A DNA stretch of 64,000 nt from Parelaphostrongylus tenuis (GCA_019055375.1 JAHQIW010003645.1:45727-109726); one strand, 5' to 3'. Shown: positions 24,382 to 37,660, counted from the stretch's first letter. Numbers and translations are program-made. The notes: generated from the sequence alone by a model not told the origin.

Positions 24382-24829
24382 TGTGCTGCGTCACTAATCA
24401 CTACTCATTTCTTCCCTTAACCTCACTTCAGTGCAACATAATTAGTTGATTTGATTCTATTGTGTCTCCGGTTATGCTTGAAATGTGGGCTCCCCACCAC
24501 ACTTAATAGCTGGGTTCTTGGCTTACGTTGGAACGATTTTATTAGAAAGCTCGCAAGAATTTTAATGCCTTTCATCATGGTATGTGTATTAACAGGAAAT
24601 AAATCTAACCCTGTAATTTTTTCAAGGGAGAACGTTTGGCGCAGTGTGTAAATAATGCCACTGCGCAACCCGCACACAAGTGGTCCACGGTTCAATTTTG
24701 AGCCCAAAGCTCAGTAAGCTTTCCATCCTCTCGAGAACAGATTTGTCTTTGAGTATAGCAGCACTGACTTCATACAACGATATGTCATCGTTAGTCATTG
24801 ATAGGTTAGAAGTGCAATCAATTCTTCTT

Positions 24830-25055
24830 CCGAGGATACTGCTTCATTAGCACTTTCCCTTACGCGCCATTTTTGCATCAATAGAAAGCAAATCTGATCC
24901 CACGACAGCTCCATTTTAAAGCAAGTTTACGAAAGTTGTATACCAAGATGTTCGCAACAACGATGCCAACATCATGCAATTTCAATTACGTCCGATTATC
25001 AAATTTGTTGGTTATTACTCTAGTTCTAAAAGACCTAAATAAAGACCTAATATAA
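24830..25055. repeat. Dispersed repeat family C, copy 2
   Basis: Direct-orientation relative of 23805-24072, about 1 kb downstream, with numerous substitutions and indels. No coding capacity. Confidence 0.6.
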
Positions 25056-25374
25056 GAGGATCTAACTTCTTAATCTGCTGCAAAACACATTTGACAGCGG
25101 CAGCTCAGTGTATCCAGAAAACAAAACAAATGCTGCCACTGAATGGAATTCGCAGTGAAGATGCGTAGTCAGATTGTTTAAGTTAACAAGTTTTGAGAGT
25201 TATAAGCGACTTGACTGATTACCACTACATTCACTTTCAAGTTTCCATTGAGGGTGTCGTGATTTTGATTGGAAATAATCTTTTTTAGAATTTTTGGATT
25301 TGTGCCACTCCAAGCAAAGGCCATGGTACGAGCTTAATGTTTTGACAATGTTTCTATCGTAATTTTTTGATATT

Positions 25375-25525
25375 GCTGCGCGCTCCAATAAAAATTTGGC
25401 ATGATTAAGTTCTCAGAGAAACATTATCGTTGAAAAACGATAACATATGCCTGATAAAACTCTTGTATGAATGATTTTAGCAAACGTTAATGCTTCCCAA
25501 ATTTGTGGAACATCTTCGACTGCAA
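25375..25525. repeat. Dispersed repeat family D, copy 1
   Basis: Contains GCGCGCTCCAATAAAAA, GTTCTCAGAGAAACATTATCG, a GATAACATAT block, CTTGTATGAATGATTTTAGC and CGTTAATGCTTCCC. The same blocks recur at 40640-40775 and 61370-61560. Non-coding. Confidence 0.65.
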
Positions 25526-26170
25526 ATACAGCTACTTAATTCTTCTTAGAAACACGTCCACCCAACATGTATATGGTCGTTTCTGAGAGCACATGCATTT
25601 TCGTGGAATTCTTTTTACTACACTCTACAATTTCGTTTCGTCCATCTGTCGTCTGTTCTTCTTTTTTATGACCGGCTCATCTTTGCCTCTCTAACTTCCT
25701 ATATTCGTTTGAATAACGAAGATGAGATAGGTTTTAGAGATCCAAACTGCGCAAGCTGGCCAGGTGTTGTTTGCTCCAAGTGGACTTTGAAAATTATCGT
25801 TCACGTTTTCTGTGAACTGTTCGTAGCAGTCTTGACGTGGTTAAAGCAGGATTCCACGTCTCTGCACATAAAAAGTGCTGAAAGATGGCCGAGTAGAAAA
25901 GGTTAGCACGCAGCCTAGGGTTGATTAGTTTGTCACTCGTTTCGTTGAGAGACCCGAATGCGGGTTATGCTGCTATGCTTCTATAACTTTAATTCCTCTT
26001 TCATATTCAGAGAGAAAGGAAACACTCGCAATGTGGTATCTGCGGCCATTCACTTCGATTTGCTTACCTCTGAACCACAAGTTTTTTACAAATTGGTTCT
26101 TCATTCGATTTATGCGTAGTCTGATATTGTTCCTCTTCGTCAAGTTCCATAAGAGTTTCTCTTTGCCTCC
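25526..26170. other. No gene seen
   Basis: AT-rich. AGATGGCCGAGT at 25883 resembles a tRNA A box, but no B box follows at the right spacing. Confidence 0.35.
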
Positions 26171-26228
26171 TGCTCTTCTCTCTCTCTCTCTCTCTCTTTT
26201 CTCTCTTGCTCTTTCCCTCTCTCTGCCT
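26171..26228. repeat. (TC)n microsatellite
   Basis: CTCTCTCTCTCTCTCTCT run with short TTTTC and CCC interruptions. It creates spurious low-complexity frames on both strands. Confidence 0.9.
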
Positions 26229-26680
26229 CAATAGCATTTCTCGAGAAGACGCGTTGTCATCGGCAAAAACTAGCTTGGTATTTTCCACCAATACATATGA
26301 TTTTCTCGTCACATGCAAAAATATGGTAGGAGATAGGTGAATGGGCTGTATTTTTCGTAGTGCACTTTAGATAACAGTCTGATAGAAATCTTATGTGGAA
26401 CGGATACACTCCTTGGTTAATGAGTCTTATAGGACTGCATTTTTTCGACGCTATTACGTGCTTTTTTAGGCGACAAAAAGTTAGGATCAAAGACGGCTGA
26501 TATTTTTGAAGCCTTAATGACTCTCAATACGGCTCAAATGTGATTCATGCAACAAAATCACTTTTGAAATCCTGCTTGCTCAACTACTGTGCCTTTTCCA
26601 GAATATATGATATGCGCAGACGTATAATCTTTATGATGAGCTGTAAAATATACTCAACAAACAAAACGAAAGTTATAGTT

Positions 26681-27055
26681 TGTAAGAATGTTTGAAGCTT
26701 TGCCGAGGTTGTTACGTCAGGGCCATACGCATGTTCCGGAGATGTCGCCCTCTTCATTTTCGACGTAACAACCTCAGTGGGGCTAAACATTTTCACAGAC
26801 TTTATTGGATGTTTATAGGAAAGTCTGCAAGCAGATGATATGGATTCCTACATAGTCACTACCAGTCGTAACACTCGACTTAAGAGTGGTAATAACACAA
26901 TTTCATGTGCTATGTCCATAAAAACGTCTCCTCATCCCTGCTATAAAGTAGAGTTTAGTGTGGAGCGTGGGCCAAAGAAGGCGACACTTCTGAAGAGTAC
27001 GTATGGCTCTGACGTAACAACCTCGGTAAGACTTCAAACCTTCTCATAGGCTATA
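26681..27055. repeat. MITE-like element, family A, copy 1
   Basis: Left end GAATGTTTGAAGCTTTGCCGAGG with GTTACGTCAGGGCCATACG; right end CGTATGGCTCTGACGTAAC with CCTCGGTAAGACTTCAAAC in inverted orientation. The arms extend inward over GATGTCGCC/GGCGACACTTC, about 60 bp in all. The interior and flank carry further CGTAACAACCTC...GAATGTTTAT units at 26763-26840 and 27012-27100, so the element is partly duplicated. A second copy lies at 56896-57182. No transposase. The plus-strand frame at 26840-27049 is an accident of the element. Confidence 0.7.
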
Positions 27056-28405
27056 TTGAATGTTTATATCGAGGTTTGGAAACAGTCGATGAGATGAAAA
27101 CGGACGATAGTTACGAAATTCTCCTCGATCATTTGATTTGTCGAGGATGGTCGTGGGTGATGTCCTCCACATGCCTCGAAATTTCTCCTTCCGAAGGTAG
27201 GGCGTCATAGGTGTAGCGAAAAATCATGTAGGTTGCGGCCTTCGGTTTCCGAAAGGCTCGTAACGATGGTATCCGGTCCTAAATCTATGCCTTTCTTCAT
27301 GCTTTCTATCGCAATTCGTACTGCGGAGAAAGGCATCTTGAAAAATTCATTTGTAAAACAATTTTAGGGTATGAGACAAGGGTGGTGAAGCGATAAAATT
27401 ACTATAGAGTCTTGCCGCTATCAATCCCGTAATATGGCGGGAAGTTTTAGCAATGCAGTCTTTGTTTGTCAAAGCCAACAGCGGAACACTATATTCGCGC
27501 ATCTCAAAGAATACTCCTTCAGACTAGCTCTTTTTCTAGTCCTTTTAACAGTTCCTTCTCCCTGTATCAATGTAAATCCTTCTGCAAATCTCTTCTGCAG
27601 TTAGCCTTTATTATTACTCGAGCTGAATGTGTTGGATTAGTATTGAGCTTGAATTCTTCTCTATTCAAGCCACTTTTTAGTAGCACTGGAGATGCGACTT
27701 GAACTTCTTGTTTGAGTGACTAAAGCGGACTTGACACAATTCTTTAGTCTTTCGACAAGCTGCTCGTAGTCTTTGTCGAATCTTTTTTTCACCACTCATG
27801 TTTGGGCAGGATTTCGTTTGATGATTCGTCGTGAAAGGCTTTTTGTCTTTCTTGATGACATGAATTTTCGCTACCATATGATTGAATAGAATCTTCACGC
27901 GAAGAAAGCGCTGAGTAGGCTCAGCACAGTATAAGTAGACTAGGAATGTGCCAAGTCGGCACATCTACTAATTTTGAGTATAATGGCCGATTACTGACTT
28001 TCATGTCCAGCGGCAGTTTTCTTTCTGTAATGAATTCCCGTCGAAGAGACGTGCTGCTTACAGGAGTTCGCTGAAACAATTTTAACCCTCATTTCTTTCC
28101 CCTAATCCAAGGTTTCCAACCTATGGTCGCTTTTCTTGGTCTTTCCTGTTTTTGCATCGAACTGACAACAACACTGCATATGACTTACGTTACGGTTAGC
28201 TTCTTTCGACTGATGATAAAAAGCATCCAATTCGTGTTCATCAGCTGCTAACACGCCTGCGAACTTCACGAATTGCAATTGACTCGTACTGATTGTTTTG
28301 TTTTCTAGGTATAAGCTGAATAATAGATGTTAAACCGAATTATGCTGTATGTTTAGCTTGATGAATGCTTTACGTGACAATAGCGTACATCATGTTATCC
28401 GTTTC
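27056..28405. other. No gene seen
   Basis: AT-rich flank downstream of locus 3. Frames at 27466-27702 (+) and 27677-27964 (-) show no recognised motif. Confidence 0.35.
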
Positions 28406-31400
28406 TCAACTTCCGACAGTGACAAAAGCACCAAAGAAGTGCGATCCGAAGGGCCCAGACGCTAGGGATCGCGCTGCTCTATTCATTACACTCCGCCACA
28501 TTTGGGTCGACCAATTTGACATGATAATATTGGTGGTCTAAACAGAATGTTTAAATGACATGAATTTCACTTTCATAATGAATGGAAATAATCAAACCGA
28601 GACTGTTCCAGAAATTGTCGTGTGTGTTGATGGCACAGGAACAATATTATCAAAATTTCCCATGTACATGCACATTTCGGCTGGCATTTTAGTGCATATG
28701 CTGGTAACTGTATTGCCGATGATAAAGCAGCCCCCACCCATAACTGCAATAAAATTTTGAGCTGTAATCGCAACTATAGACACTATCTATGGTTCTTCTA
28801 GTGTGCGTTTTGCCATGAAGCTTTTTGATGTTTTGCAACAAGAAAGAATCGTCTCTATACAGTAGTACATTACAGGCAATCCAATTCCTGTGCTGCGAAA
28901 GGCACTTTGGCCTATATTCATAATTGTTGCAGAATTTTTAGGTAGTGACCTTCATCAACGAAAGAGTGAACAGATGGCAAACCATCAGGTAGACTTATTG
29001 TTTTCTATGCAATAATTCGAAGGATTTCTGGTTGTTAGCTCTTTGTCACCTAAGAAGGCTTCAAGAAATACTTTTGTTTAGATATCTGGCACTTTAACAC
29101 TCAGTATATCCGTATCGTATCTAAGTGAGTATACGATGCACTGTTTTCATTAGTACAAATCTTGCCTATAGTCTTTTTATTTTACATTGTGTCACCATGT
29201 TCACCACAAGCAGTACTGTTAAACGAAGTTCGTGGTCATTCTGACAAAGTGGGACACCCGTACTTCTTGTGAATTCCTTTTCACGTAGACTTCGATGTGA
29301 TGTTCTTTAAGAGAACTTCAAGGTTCAATTTTCAAATCCAAGTGTGTCTGGATGCCTGCCCGTCGTTCACTGTCCTGCCACTCCTGTTCAAGATGACACG
29401 TGTGAAACGTTCGTAGACGGAGGACAACAAACATATTGAGCAATAGCTGCCGATGTTGTAGACGTCCTCCTTCTCAATCATCAACGCTGTGTTGCTGATT
29501 TTCCATTGAGTAGAGACGTTGCATAGAGTGTTGGGACCACAGCAAGTATGTTGATGAGAGCGAATGGCAGTTTCATCAGGTGTTTAGACATTACCTTGTT
29601 CGCTCCAAGTACTTCAATTTTCTCTCGATATAATAGCGTGTCGGATTCTGAAGGAGAAAGCCGGTAAGACGGCAAATGAATCTTTTTTTAAAATTATATT
29701 ATGATGGAGGACGTCGATGTTGAACAAGTCAGAGTGGTAATTATTTATGATTTTCTCCGTTGTCTTTCTGGAAACTATAATAGCGTGTTAGAGCTCCAAA
29801 GTATGATAGTTTTGGTTTGACCGAAATTGCGATAGAGCTCCAAGTGCTGCTTTCGCTTTTGCAGCTTTGACCAGATTGCTGCTCTTCTCTTAATGAAGTT
29901 TACTCTTACCGCTGTTCTGCAGCGTTGAAAGCTCGGGCATGAGTTGGCGATTGCTGGCGACTCGTGCGGCTTTATCTAGTGGTGTATCAGCACGATTTTG
30001 GAAACAAACGTTTCAGGGTGATCAGATGGTGACTTTCGAAATCTCGGCTTTGTCACGGCAACGTGAAGATTTTTGGTAAGCCGATCGTATTCTCATTTGA
30101 TATTGCTGATCGGCATTCTTCCAGTAGCCTATTAATATATTGCCAAAATGTTTTTGGGATATCCTTATCCGTATCTAGCGCATTTCTCTCTTTTTTGCAA
30201 TGGAAAGAAAGCAAAGCAAAGGTATGATCCCGAAGAGAACTGCAACAACAGCGACAGCTGATAGGCAAAGGCTGAGATGTGTTTTATTTCGTTATCGTAC
30301 TTTTCATAAACAGGCTTGCTCGCTCAGTGCAAATGGAACTTACGAAACCCACCTGAGCTTTCTGCTCGCCACTCAATTCTCTTAGGTATATATGAAACAC
30401 CATAACACTGCGAAAAAACGCAGTAAAAGCACTAGAAATTTTGAGTGTTATTTATCACAAGGGCTCTCGGCTCAACTGGGATTATAAACAAAGTCGCATA
30501 CCCGACCAAACCTGTTAAAGGTTAGTGGGTGACAGCTATCATAGAGATATTGAAGAATGAGTGTGGCACGAATGTACTTTGGTGGTGCAGTGGCAGTAGC
30601 ACGCGCTCCGGTATGGATGAAACTCGGGTTCGATTCCTGCCTGAGACCATGTTTCTGTTCATTACTCAATTCTCTTAGTTAGTTTTTTCCTTGAAATCCG
30701 ATGTTTCATGAGGAAGCATTGCCGTCGTTTCTGCTACAGATAGCTTTGTCCATATCTCTTCTATCATATTTCACCATTTTCTGGCGACGAAATTCCCTTT
30801 AGTAACTATACAAATCCACATTATATTAGAAGACTGCCACAACGTTATTGTAGCGGCGGTGGCCGCGCGACGGCGCCGCGTGCCGCGCAAGATCTCAATG
30901 TCCTTGTCAACGTCTTGAACAGCGAAGGCAAGACTGATATTGATCCACATCGTTTTAACCACAAGCGTTTAACTCAAGTTCTCAGTTGTTCGAGTGAATC
31001 GATATCCATGAGTCATACCCGTTTTGATTAGAACTCCAACGCCGCTGGCACCTCAGGTATGAAATGTTCCGGGAAACAACTTTTTTCTAGTGTTATAGGC
31101 AGCGTGTGAATGAGACGCGACTTCTCGTCTCTACCGAGAAAATGACGTCGCACATCATCCTTTCTCTATACATTGTGAGTTCCTCTAGGGAAAAATTGCA
31201 AGCAAATGTGGGCGCATCTTGGATACAGATGTGCGACGTTACCACAGTTTTTGAAGTCTTGGATGTTGATGCTTGTATCCCTTTCAGAGCTTTTTTTGCT
31301 TCCATGAACTATAAGTGGTTTTTTCCTTTCGAGACAATGATATTGCAATTACGGAGAGATTTCAAATAGTTAGTAATATTCAGCAGCTTAAATTCCTGGC

Positions 31401-33217
31401 TGGAGCCGTACGTGGCCGGTTTTTGGAAGGACCCTCTTTCAACGCTGTGAAATTCAAGATAAAATTATGTTTTACATCGGCTGCGCATCTTAACCATTCT
31501 TTGCTGGAAATACGAAAAGCACATGAACTTGTAAAGGAAATGCTGTAATATAACAGTAAGCGTATAATCTGGAGTTTCTTTCAAAGTGGAAAGATAAGCC
31601 CTAATTGAATTACAAACATCGCACTTTCATGTGAGAAAATCGATCGATCATCGTGCCAGCTCCCCTTGCCCCCTCACTCCGCAACCCGTGAATTGGCCAA
31701 AGAACGCATGATCGCGAATGTATTTCAATCTTATTCTCCCTACTACATTACAGGAAACGGTCTTTTCAGAAAATGATCACAGTTAGAGTCCTCAAATCTT
31801 CCGTTATCGAATGATTGCTAATGGTCTAAAGAAAGAGCTCCGCACGACGATGTGTACAACGCAAACGTTTTCTATCTCCTACAGCGTAATCAAAAAAGCT
31901 TTTTCAAAAAGTAAACTCTTTTGAGTCATTCGATAGTTGTGCTACCGAAACATTGTCAGCAACCTAAGTGAGGAGATTTGTCTAGCGAAATATAAGCGAG
32001 ATAAGAAACTTAAGCCGGTGATTGTGTGAAACATGAATTTATTTTAGATTTTACGGCGTTATAAAGGGGTGCTTTGAAAAACCAACCACTATCGCTCTAC
32101 TAGAAATTAAACTTTCGGATAATTACTAACACTCCCATGAAAGGCTTTGTCCACCGAGAGGGATCGTTTCCTCATTTGTTTTCAAAACGGAGAAGAACTA
32201 AACCAGTATACACAAGCTTCAAAAAACTGAACTGATGACATTTTTTAAGCTTTGAAAAAATCTGATTGCGACTAGCTGAATGTCGATTACTTGATGTGCA
32301 TTCAATCGATGCATTGGATCGAGAAACACCATAAGCACGTACCCTCACTTGGTGGGCTTACCACCGAGTTTACTTGTACTTTGGCGCATTGTAGTGGATT
32401 GTAACTGGTGTTCACGGTAAGCTGACTCAAAATCCCTGATATCACAGCAGGAAAGAGACCGGCACGACGACCTTGTTCTTCCAGTGTATCAACGACCTAA
32501 AAAGTCAATAGGAAGTTAAAGAAAAGCATTAGATAAACTAAAAGCACAGCATTGCTGCATTGTATCTTATCTTTTTATAACTCAAGCTTGCATGTCACAC
32601 GCTGCACAATGATTGAGCCTCCACTGCGCTTCCTGAAATGCCAGGCGCCTTGACGGCTTCAGCTGCCGTGGTCCACGCCATGTTAATTGGCAAGGTAAAT
32701 CCACTGACGTTAAGGATATCTCCTGGCTGTGAATTAAAGAAATTCAAGGTTTTGCTTAGACTGACTGAGCTGTAGTGCAGATTGATTATAACAAAACAAG
32801 GGATTTGCTTTCAAAAGTTTGAATACTTGTTAATACTTCTTCTATCTACTTTTTGCTAACACTCGTGGATTAGTTGGAATTGTTGCGTTTTCATAAGAGA
32901 CAAATTGTTAGTGAGACTCATTATAAGAAAGAAAACACTGAACTTTCGACTAGAAATTGGAAGCTTTCCTAGTGTCCAAATTTGACATATCAACAAAGGG
33001 AGAAAAGAAAGAAATCTTGTTGAATCCAAATTATAATTTTTGTCAATCTGAGAACGTTGGTATGCAGTCATAAATAAAAATTTCTTCTGAGATGGTAACA
33101 GTTTCTTTGCCCGATACCTTGACCAGGTGACAATGTTCCACATTCAAGCGACGGTGAGACCACAAAGACGAAGCATAGCAAAAGAGCCAGCTCGAATGAA
33201 GTTTTTGAGCATTTCAT
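28406..33217 (-). CDS. Secreted-protein family, locus 3 (five exons)
   Basis: Unrecognised family; sibling of locus 2. Exon 1 (33217-33118, 100 nt) is a textbook signal peptide: MKCSKTS, then LALLLCFVFVV, then the mature start CGTLSPGQ. Exon 2 starts at 32722 and carries VSGFTLPINMAW and AVEAQS. It lacks two bases near its end relative to locus 2, and the ancestral donor position now reads TTGAGT. A donor GTGTGA after position 32601 would restore the correct phase. Exon 3 (32496-32343, 154 nt) carries LEEQGRRAGLFPAVIS and PLQC. Exon 4 (28761-28598, 164 nt) carries MGGGC, GNTVTSIC, MPAEMCMYMG and ISGTVS. Exon 5 (28537-28406, 132 nt) carries TTNIIMSNWSTQMW and ends with TGA. With the shifted donor the product is 223 aa with no stop. 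Active gene or very young pseudogene; transcript data would decide. Confidence 0.6.
30581..30650 (+). repeat. tRNA-like unit (single)
   Basis: GGTGGTGCAGTGGCAGTAGC resembles a pol III A box region, and GGGTTCGATTCC at 30627-30638 is a near-perfect B box. The middle (GCACGCGCTCCGGTATGGATGAAA) matches the tRNA-like units of the palindromic elements at 40.8-41.2 and 44.5-44.9 kb. CTCAATTCTCTTAG flanks it on both sides (about 30373 and 30666). It is not a functional tRNA: no proper acceptor stem or anticodon arm. Confidence 0.6.
31640..32200. repeat. Dispersed repeat family B, copy 2
   Basis: Direct-orientation relative of 3030-3460, longer by an inner segment. Lies within the large intron of locus 3. 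Confidence 0.6.
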
Positions 33218-36200
33218 GTTCAGCTAGTTCAGCATGCTGGATTCTGAGCGAATGCTGGAAAGAGTGCAACGTAAGTAGTTGTGATTTACTAGAGAGATTT
33301 ACTGTGAATCCCTTTTCGCTTCTAAGGGAGGTCTCAACCCTATCGCTTCCGCGTTGATATTTTGCCTCATACGCGACATGGTCGCCTAGTGACCTCAGTG
33401 ACAATATGGCAGATTTTTCATGGAATGTGGACTTTCTTCATCATTAAAGGGAGTCATATCTTTAATAAATCGTAGAATGCAATATGAGCGCTTCAATAAA
33501 TTTATTACTAAGATCAACGATTCCAGTGAATCTGCCATAACACGGTATTTCCAAGGTGTGAAGAAAATGATACAAAAACGTTAAAATTCTGAACTGTCAA
33601 AAATTCATCACAGTGATTGAATTTGGAGTACAAGAAAAATCATTAGCTTGTAAATGATGATGCATTCCGCATAGGATGCTACTTCATAAATGATTCAAAG
33701 ATGTTGATCATTTATGTAATTCAGGAATTGGGACCTTTATGGAATTGTAGAACAGACCTACTTTTATCGTTTTTATTATTCTATCGTCTTTGTGTACTAA
33801 CTTTTCATTATCCGTTCATTCTGTGCTGCGAAGACACCAGTTGTGGCGATTTCAACAATGGACATGAGTACCGATTTTACGCTCTCTACGTAGTCCTTTT
33901 TAGTTAAATGCTTCTCATTTCCTATTCGTCCCCCAGTTTCCACCTTTTCAAATAACTTCGTTGTGACCACATTAAGTGCTTTCGGAAAACCAACAGCACA
34001 TCAGAGACCTCTTGGTACGCCTAGCTGCTCCCAGTGGGCATCCTTTTCCACTTTTATTAAGAAGTTTTATACAAGAACTTCCTAATCCTTACAGACTCTT
34101 TCAAAGCTACTAAATCAAGAAATTTGAGCCAAAGTTTTATTAAGCTACTCATAAGCTAGGAAGCCCGCTTAATCGCCTTCTGGAATCCAGTGGCGATGAG
34201 GGGGACGGTGAGGAGGCCGATAACACCATGAAAATAATGCACTCGCCAGAGATGTACTCGAACAATATAAAACATTATAGACGGAAAGATATGAGATACA
34301 TTTAAATCATGCAGACTTACATTTCTTAGACGACGCAAGGTTGGTATGTGTAGTGTGGCAGTAGATAATAGCAGTGTGATGATTGGCTTTTCTACGACCT
34401 CGCCTTCTCGAGTAGCTGGAGGTATGTTGTACCAGACTATTGTAAGATAGTGAAAGACACTAGATGAGAAACAGAAGCAAATGCACAAGGAAGTTGAAAC
34501 TCCACCCTTTGGCGAGCGACGAAAACGTGCTCAAGGCGGCATGGTGCTGTGGAAAGAGTCAGTCGACATCTATAAACTAATTGTGACCAAAATTACATCA
34601 CTGTACACCCACAAGTGGTGTGCGTAAGTAAAGGCACTACTCTGTGACTCACTTTTGGTAGACTGTTGAATCGTTTCAAATGAAAGGCGTCAAACATCAG
34701 CAGGATGTCAATTAGGTTATGCACCATTTCGTGACCCAAAATTTTATCCTACTTTTTGATGGCGACGTAGTGTGCTCAAGACGGCTTAATGCTTCAGTGC
34801 AAGAAGGAAGTCAAACTCTACGGTCATATGCCCAATGTCTTGGAGTTCATTGTAGAACAAACATATAGCTATGAATATTAGAAGAATGATGAGTGGGCGA
34901 AGTAGCTTTTACCCTCATAGTTTCGGCAACGGGAATGCGCAAATAGGGTTGGAATCATCTTTCTCAAGGTCCTGGCTTTACAATCAAAATACATGATTAT
35001 TAGGATGCGTGGACGTTTATTTCACTAAAATTATCTTTATTGGAATCTCTTCAGTAACACACCATATTTTTTACGACAATGAACTGCTCTATCATGGATG
35101 TCTAATATATAATTACAACAGAATTTGCCGTGAAGTTCAAAGCACGCGCCAGATGCTCTGAGGTGTATATTTCACTCCATTGGTAGTGCACACTGAGAAG
35201 GATTCTTAGCAACTGAGCCAGGTACTGAAATTCCATTTATCTCAGATATCGAATCACTATCAGTCTGTGAATAGGTCATGTTTGATGAAAAGCAAGGCAA
35301 CACGAGCAGATATCACAAATACGACTTTATACCACTGATCATTACCATCAACCATTAATTCGAAATATGGGTATTTGTTGAACAAAGCTCATTTTCATAA
35401 TTAAATGACAGTTGCACAAAAAATCAGGCACTCTCTCAGTGTGATTTATGGATCCTTTATACATTTGCTTTCTTCTGCGGGCTGAATTGCAAGGTGTGTG
35501 AAAGGCTTTGAATGCCACGAATGGTTCATTAGCAGCTCAAAAAGAAGAAAACAGTTTGAGCAGAGATGTATTATTTTTTAAACTCAAAAAGTCAATGGAT
35601 CATACTAAGTAAATTTTAATGTAAATGCCCCTATCCATGCCGCCTTTTTGCTCAAATTTCCATACCGACTTTACAATTGGAGTTTTGTGAAATCACGGGA
35701 TTTTATGAGAAAGAGTAGCGAGCAAAAAAATCTTTTGCAAGTTATCTATGGCGTGGACGATCTTCCAAAAGCTCAGAAAGCACCACAAGGCTACTCCGCA
35801 ATTTGTAACTGCACTGTTTCCAACTATGACGTTGCACGGCAATCTGGTGAAATCAGAAGGAATTGTTCCATGATTGTCAGCAAGTTATTCGATTCGCTGG
35901 TTTAACCAAGAAAACAAAATCTATAAGCACGCATCCTTCCTCATCGATGGGAAAAAACATAACACTGCTAACTTTGAATATTATGATTCACTTCTGTGAT
36001 ATAAAACATCCGAAGTTGAGAGATCACATATTGCTTTTATTGGATAACTATTTCGCGTTTGTTTTACAAAGAAAAATGTTGTCGACTCCGTTGCGACTAT
36101 CATTGCCCAAATAGATGAAGCAACTTATATTATTTAAATAGTGTGGCCGACAGCTTATTATCTACTGTTAATGTAGTCTGAAGCAGCAGTTTACGGCGCA

Positions 36201-37479
36201 GTTACCTATGGGTGACATTGGGTTCTGTCACCACACTCTTCTACCACACAAATCTCAATACACTAAACGACGTAGAAAATTCCGTGGTATACATGACGAC
36301 ACATTGCAAAATAGAGTTGATAAAGTGGACACAAAAGCAAGTGGTTTTGTTCTCTTCAGTGTTCTTAAAAGCTGTAAAAGACATTCAAAGATTTTCTATT
36401 TCCCATGTTAGCAGATAATATTGAGGTCATTTTGACCATCAAACCACCCATGAGAGGCTTAGATTGTCTAGCAGCTTGCAACTTGGATATCCGGAGGATG
36501 TGTGATTTTGTTCTCAATATTGGCGTAATCTAATCTCATCTCATCTTTTATCTTTTTCTGAAAAGTATTTTTTTCTGGGTGAAACATTTGACCTGACAAT
36601 TTCAGTTTGTTACACTGGCGTAGAATGACTTATCAGCGTCAATGAAATAATCGGCTCTAATTTCATACTCGAGATAAGCAGCTGTACGAAAGATCAATCT
36701 TTCACTGGCACTTTGTGTGGAGAGTTTACCTTCCATGCATTTACGGGAGCATCCTTTATTGCACTCATCCACAAAGACAAAGACTATAACAAGGGCAAAC
36801 GTTGTATACAATCGGCTAGAATAATCAGCTCCAAAGAAGACGAAGATGTCGAAACGTTAACCAAATAATCTTAACATTAACTCAATGGATGCCAGTCAAC
36901 TCATGCAAGAATTGGCTATACGGTTTATTTACACAAACGTTTGAGCATAATTTGACTAATGATTCATTTCCACTTTAATGTAGATCAAAACTATTGATTG
37001 AGCTGAAATGATCGTGAAAGTGAGATATATTTGCCTTTCTCAGACTTTGACAACGCCGCTTCACCGCTTCCATTTTCGTTGAATGCACGAGAAGACTTTT
37101 ATGGTCGCCTTCAGAGGAAGAATGCTTCAATATAGGAATTATTTTGAAATCGTTCCATGGGATGCTTCCTTGTTAGGCTTTTTTTGCCTGTCATTGATTG
37201 CAATCATTGAGAACAAGGGATGAGAGTTTGAAATGCATTCTGTTCATTGTTTCCACATTTGTTAGAGAGGTTCGAAATGAAAAATATCTAATATTGGGAA
37301 ACTCAGATAAGTTTGTTCAGCAGCTATGTCAAGAGTAAAAAGAGAATCCGGCTTCTGTTAGGCAGCAACTAAAACATTTGTTGATTCCTCAAACTTGTGT
37401 TTCACTGAATTTCGGCTTTTACATCACCAGTGAGCGGTCGGTTGATCTTCTTTTCTACTTCTGTTTTTGATTTCGACCT
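33218..37479. other. No gene recognised
   Basis: Upstream flank of locus 3 and beyond. A loose direct repeat occurs at about 34518-34555 and 34762-34805 (GTGCTCAAGGCGGC and GTGCTCAAGACGGC). The minus-strand frame at 36811-36602 starts with a hydrophobic segment and has some cysteines but no ATG. CGAAGATGTCGAAACG near 36841 recurs loosely near 48160. None is strong enough to call a gene. Confidence 0.35.
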
Positions 37480-37660
37480 AACATCATCTCCGATTCATCA
37501 AGTAGAAAGCCCGGTCAGGGATCCATCGCCGAATCCATTTCTCGGAAACAACATGGTGAAGTCCTAAAAACGCCCTCGCAAGGTTACTTCCAAAGGAAAC
37601 CAAGGAATATCACATGCACGAGCAGCAATATATCATTTAGAATATGTGCTGGGGTCTGCA
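37480..37660 (+). mobile_element. RTE second-subfamily 5' leader fragment
   Basis: Blocks GGATCCATCGCCGAATCC, GGAAACAACATGGTGAAG and CTCGCAAGGT match the leader at 9290-9380. No coding region follows, so only a short piece is left. Confidence 0.6.

Larger units (their letters stand above)
28762..32342 (-). other. Intron 3 of locus 3
   Basis: A 3.6-kb intron from GTACGT to ATTACAG. It holds a tRNA-like unit at 30581-30650, a GC-rich patch at 30845-30890 and the second copy of repeat family B at 31640-32200. Frames inside it (for example 30053-30268 or 31106-31369) have no recognised motif. Confidence 0.5.

Noticed and set aside
25883..25930. AGATGGCCGAGT as a tRNA-Leu/Ser A box
   Set aside because: No B box or cloverleaf follows at the right distance.
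26031..26318. ORFs over the TC-rich tract
   Set aside because: Produced by the (TC)n microsatellite on both strands.
33144..33404. 86-codon minus-strand ORF over exon 1 of locus 3
   Set aside because: It uses a different frame. The signal-peptide frame starting at 33217 has conserved start, length and donor in three loci.
34156..34488. 110-codon minus-strand ORF
   Set aside because: Hydrophobic but with no family resemblance, no splice signals and no second copy; too weak to annotate.
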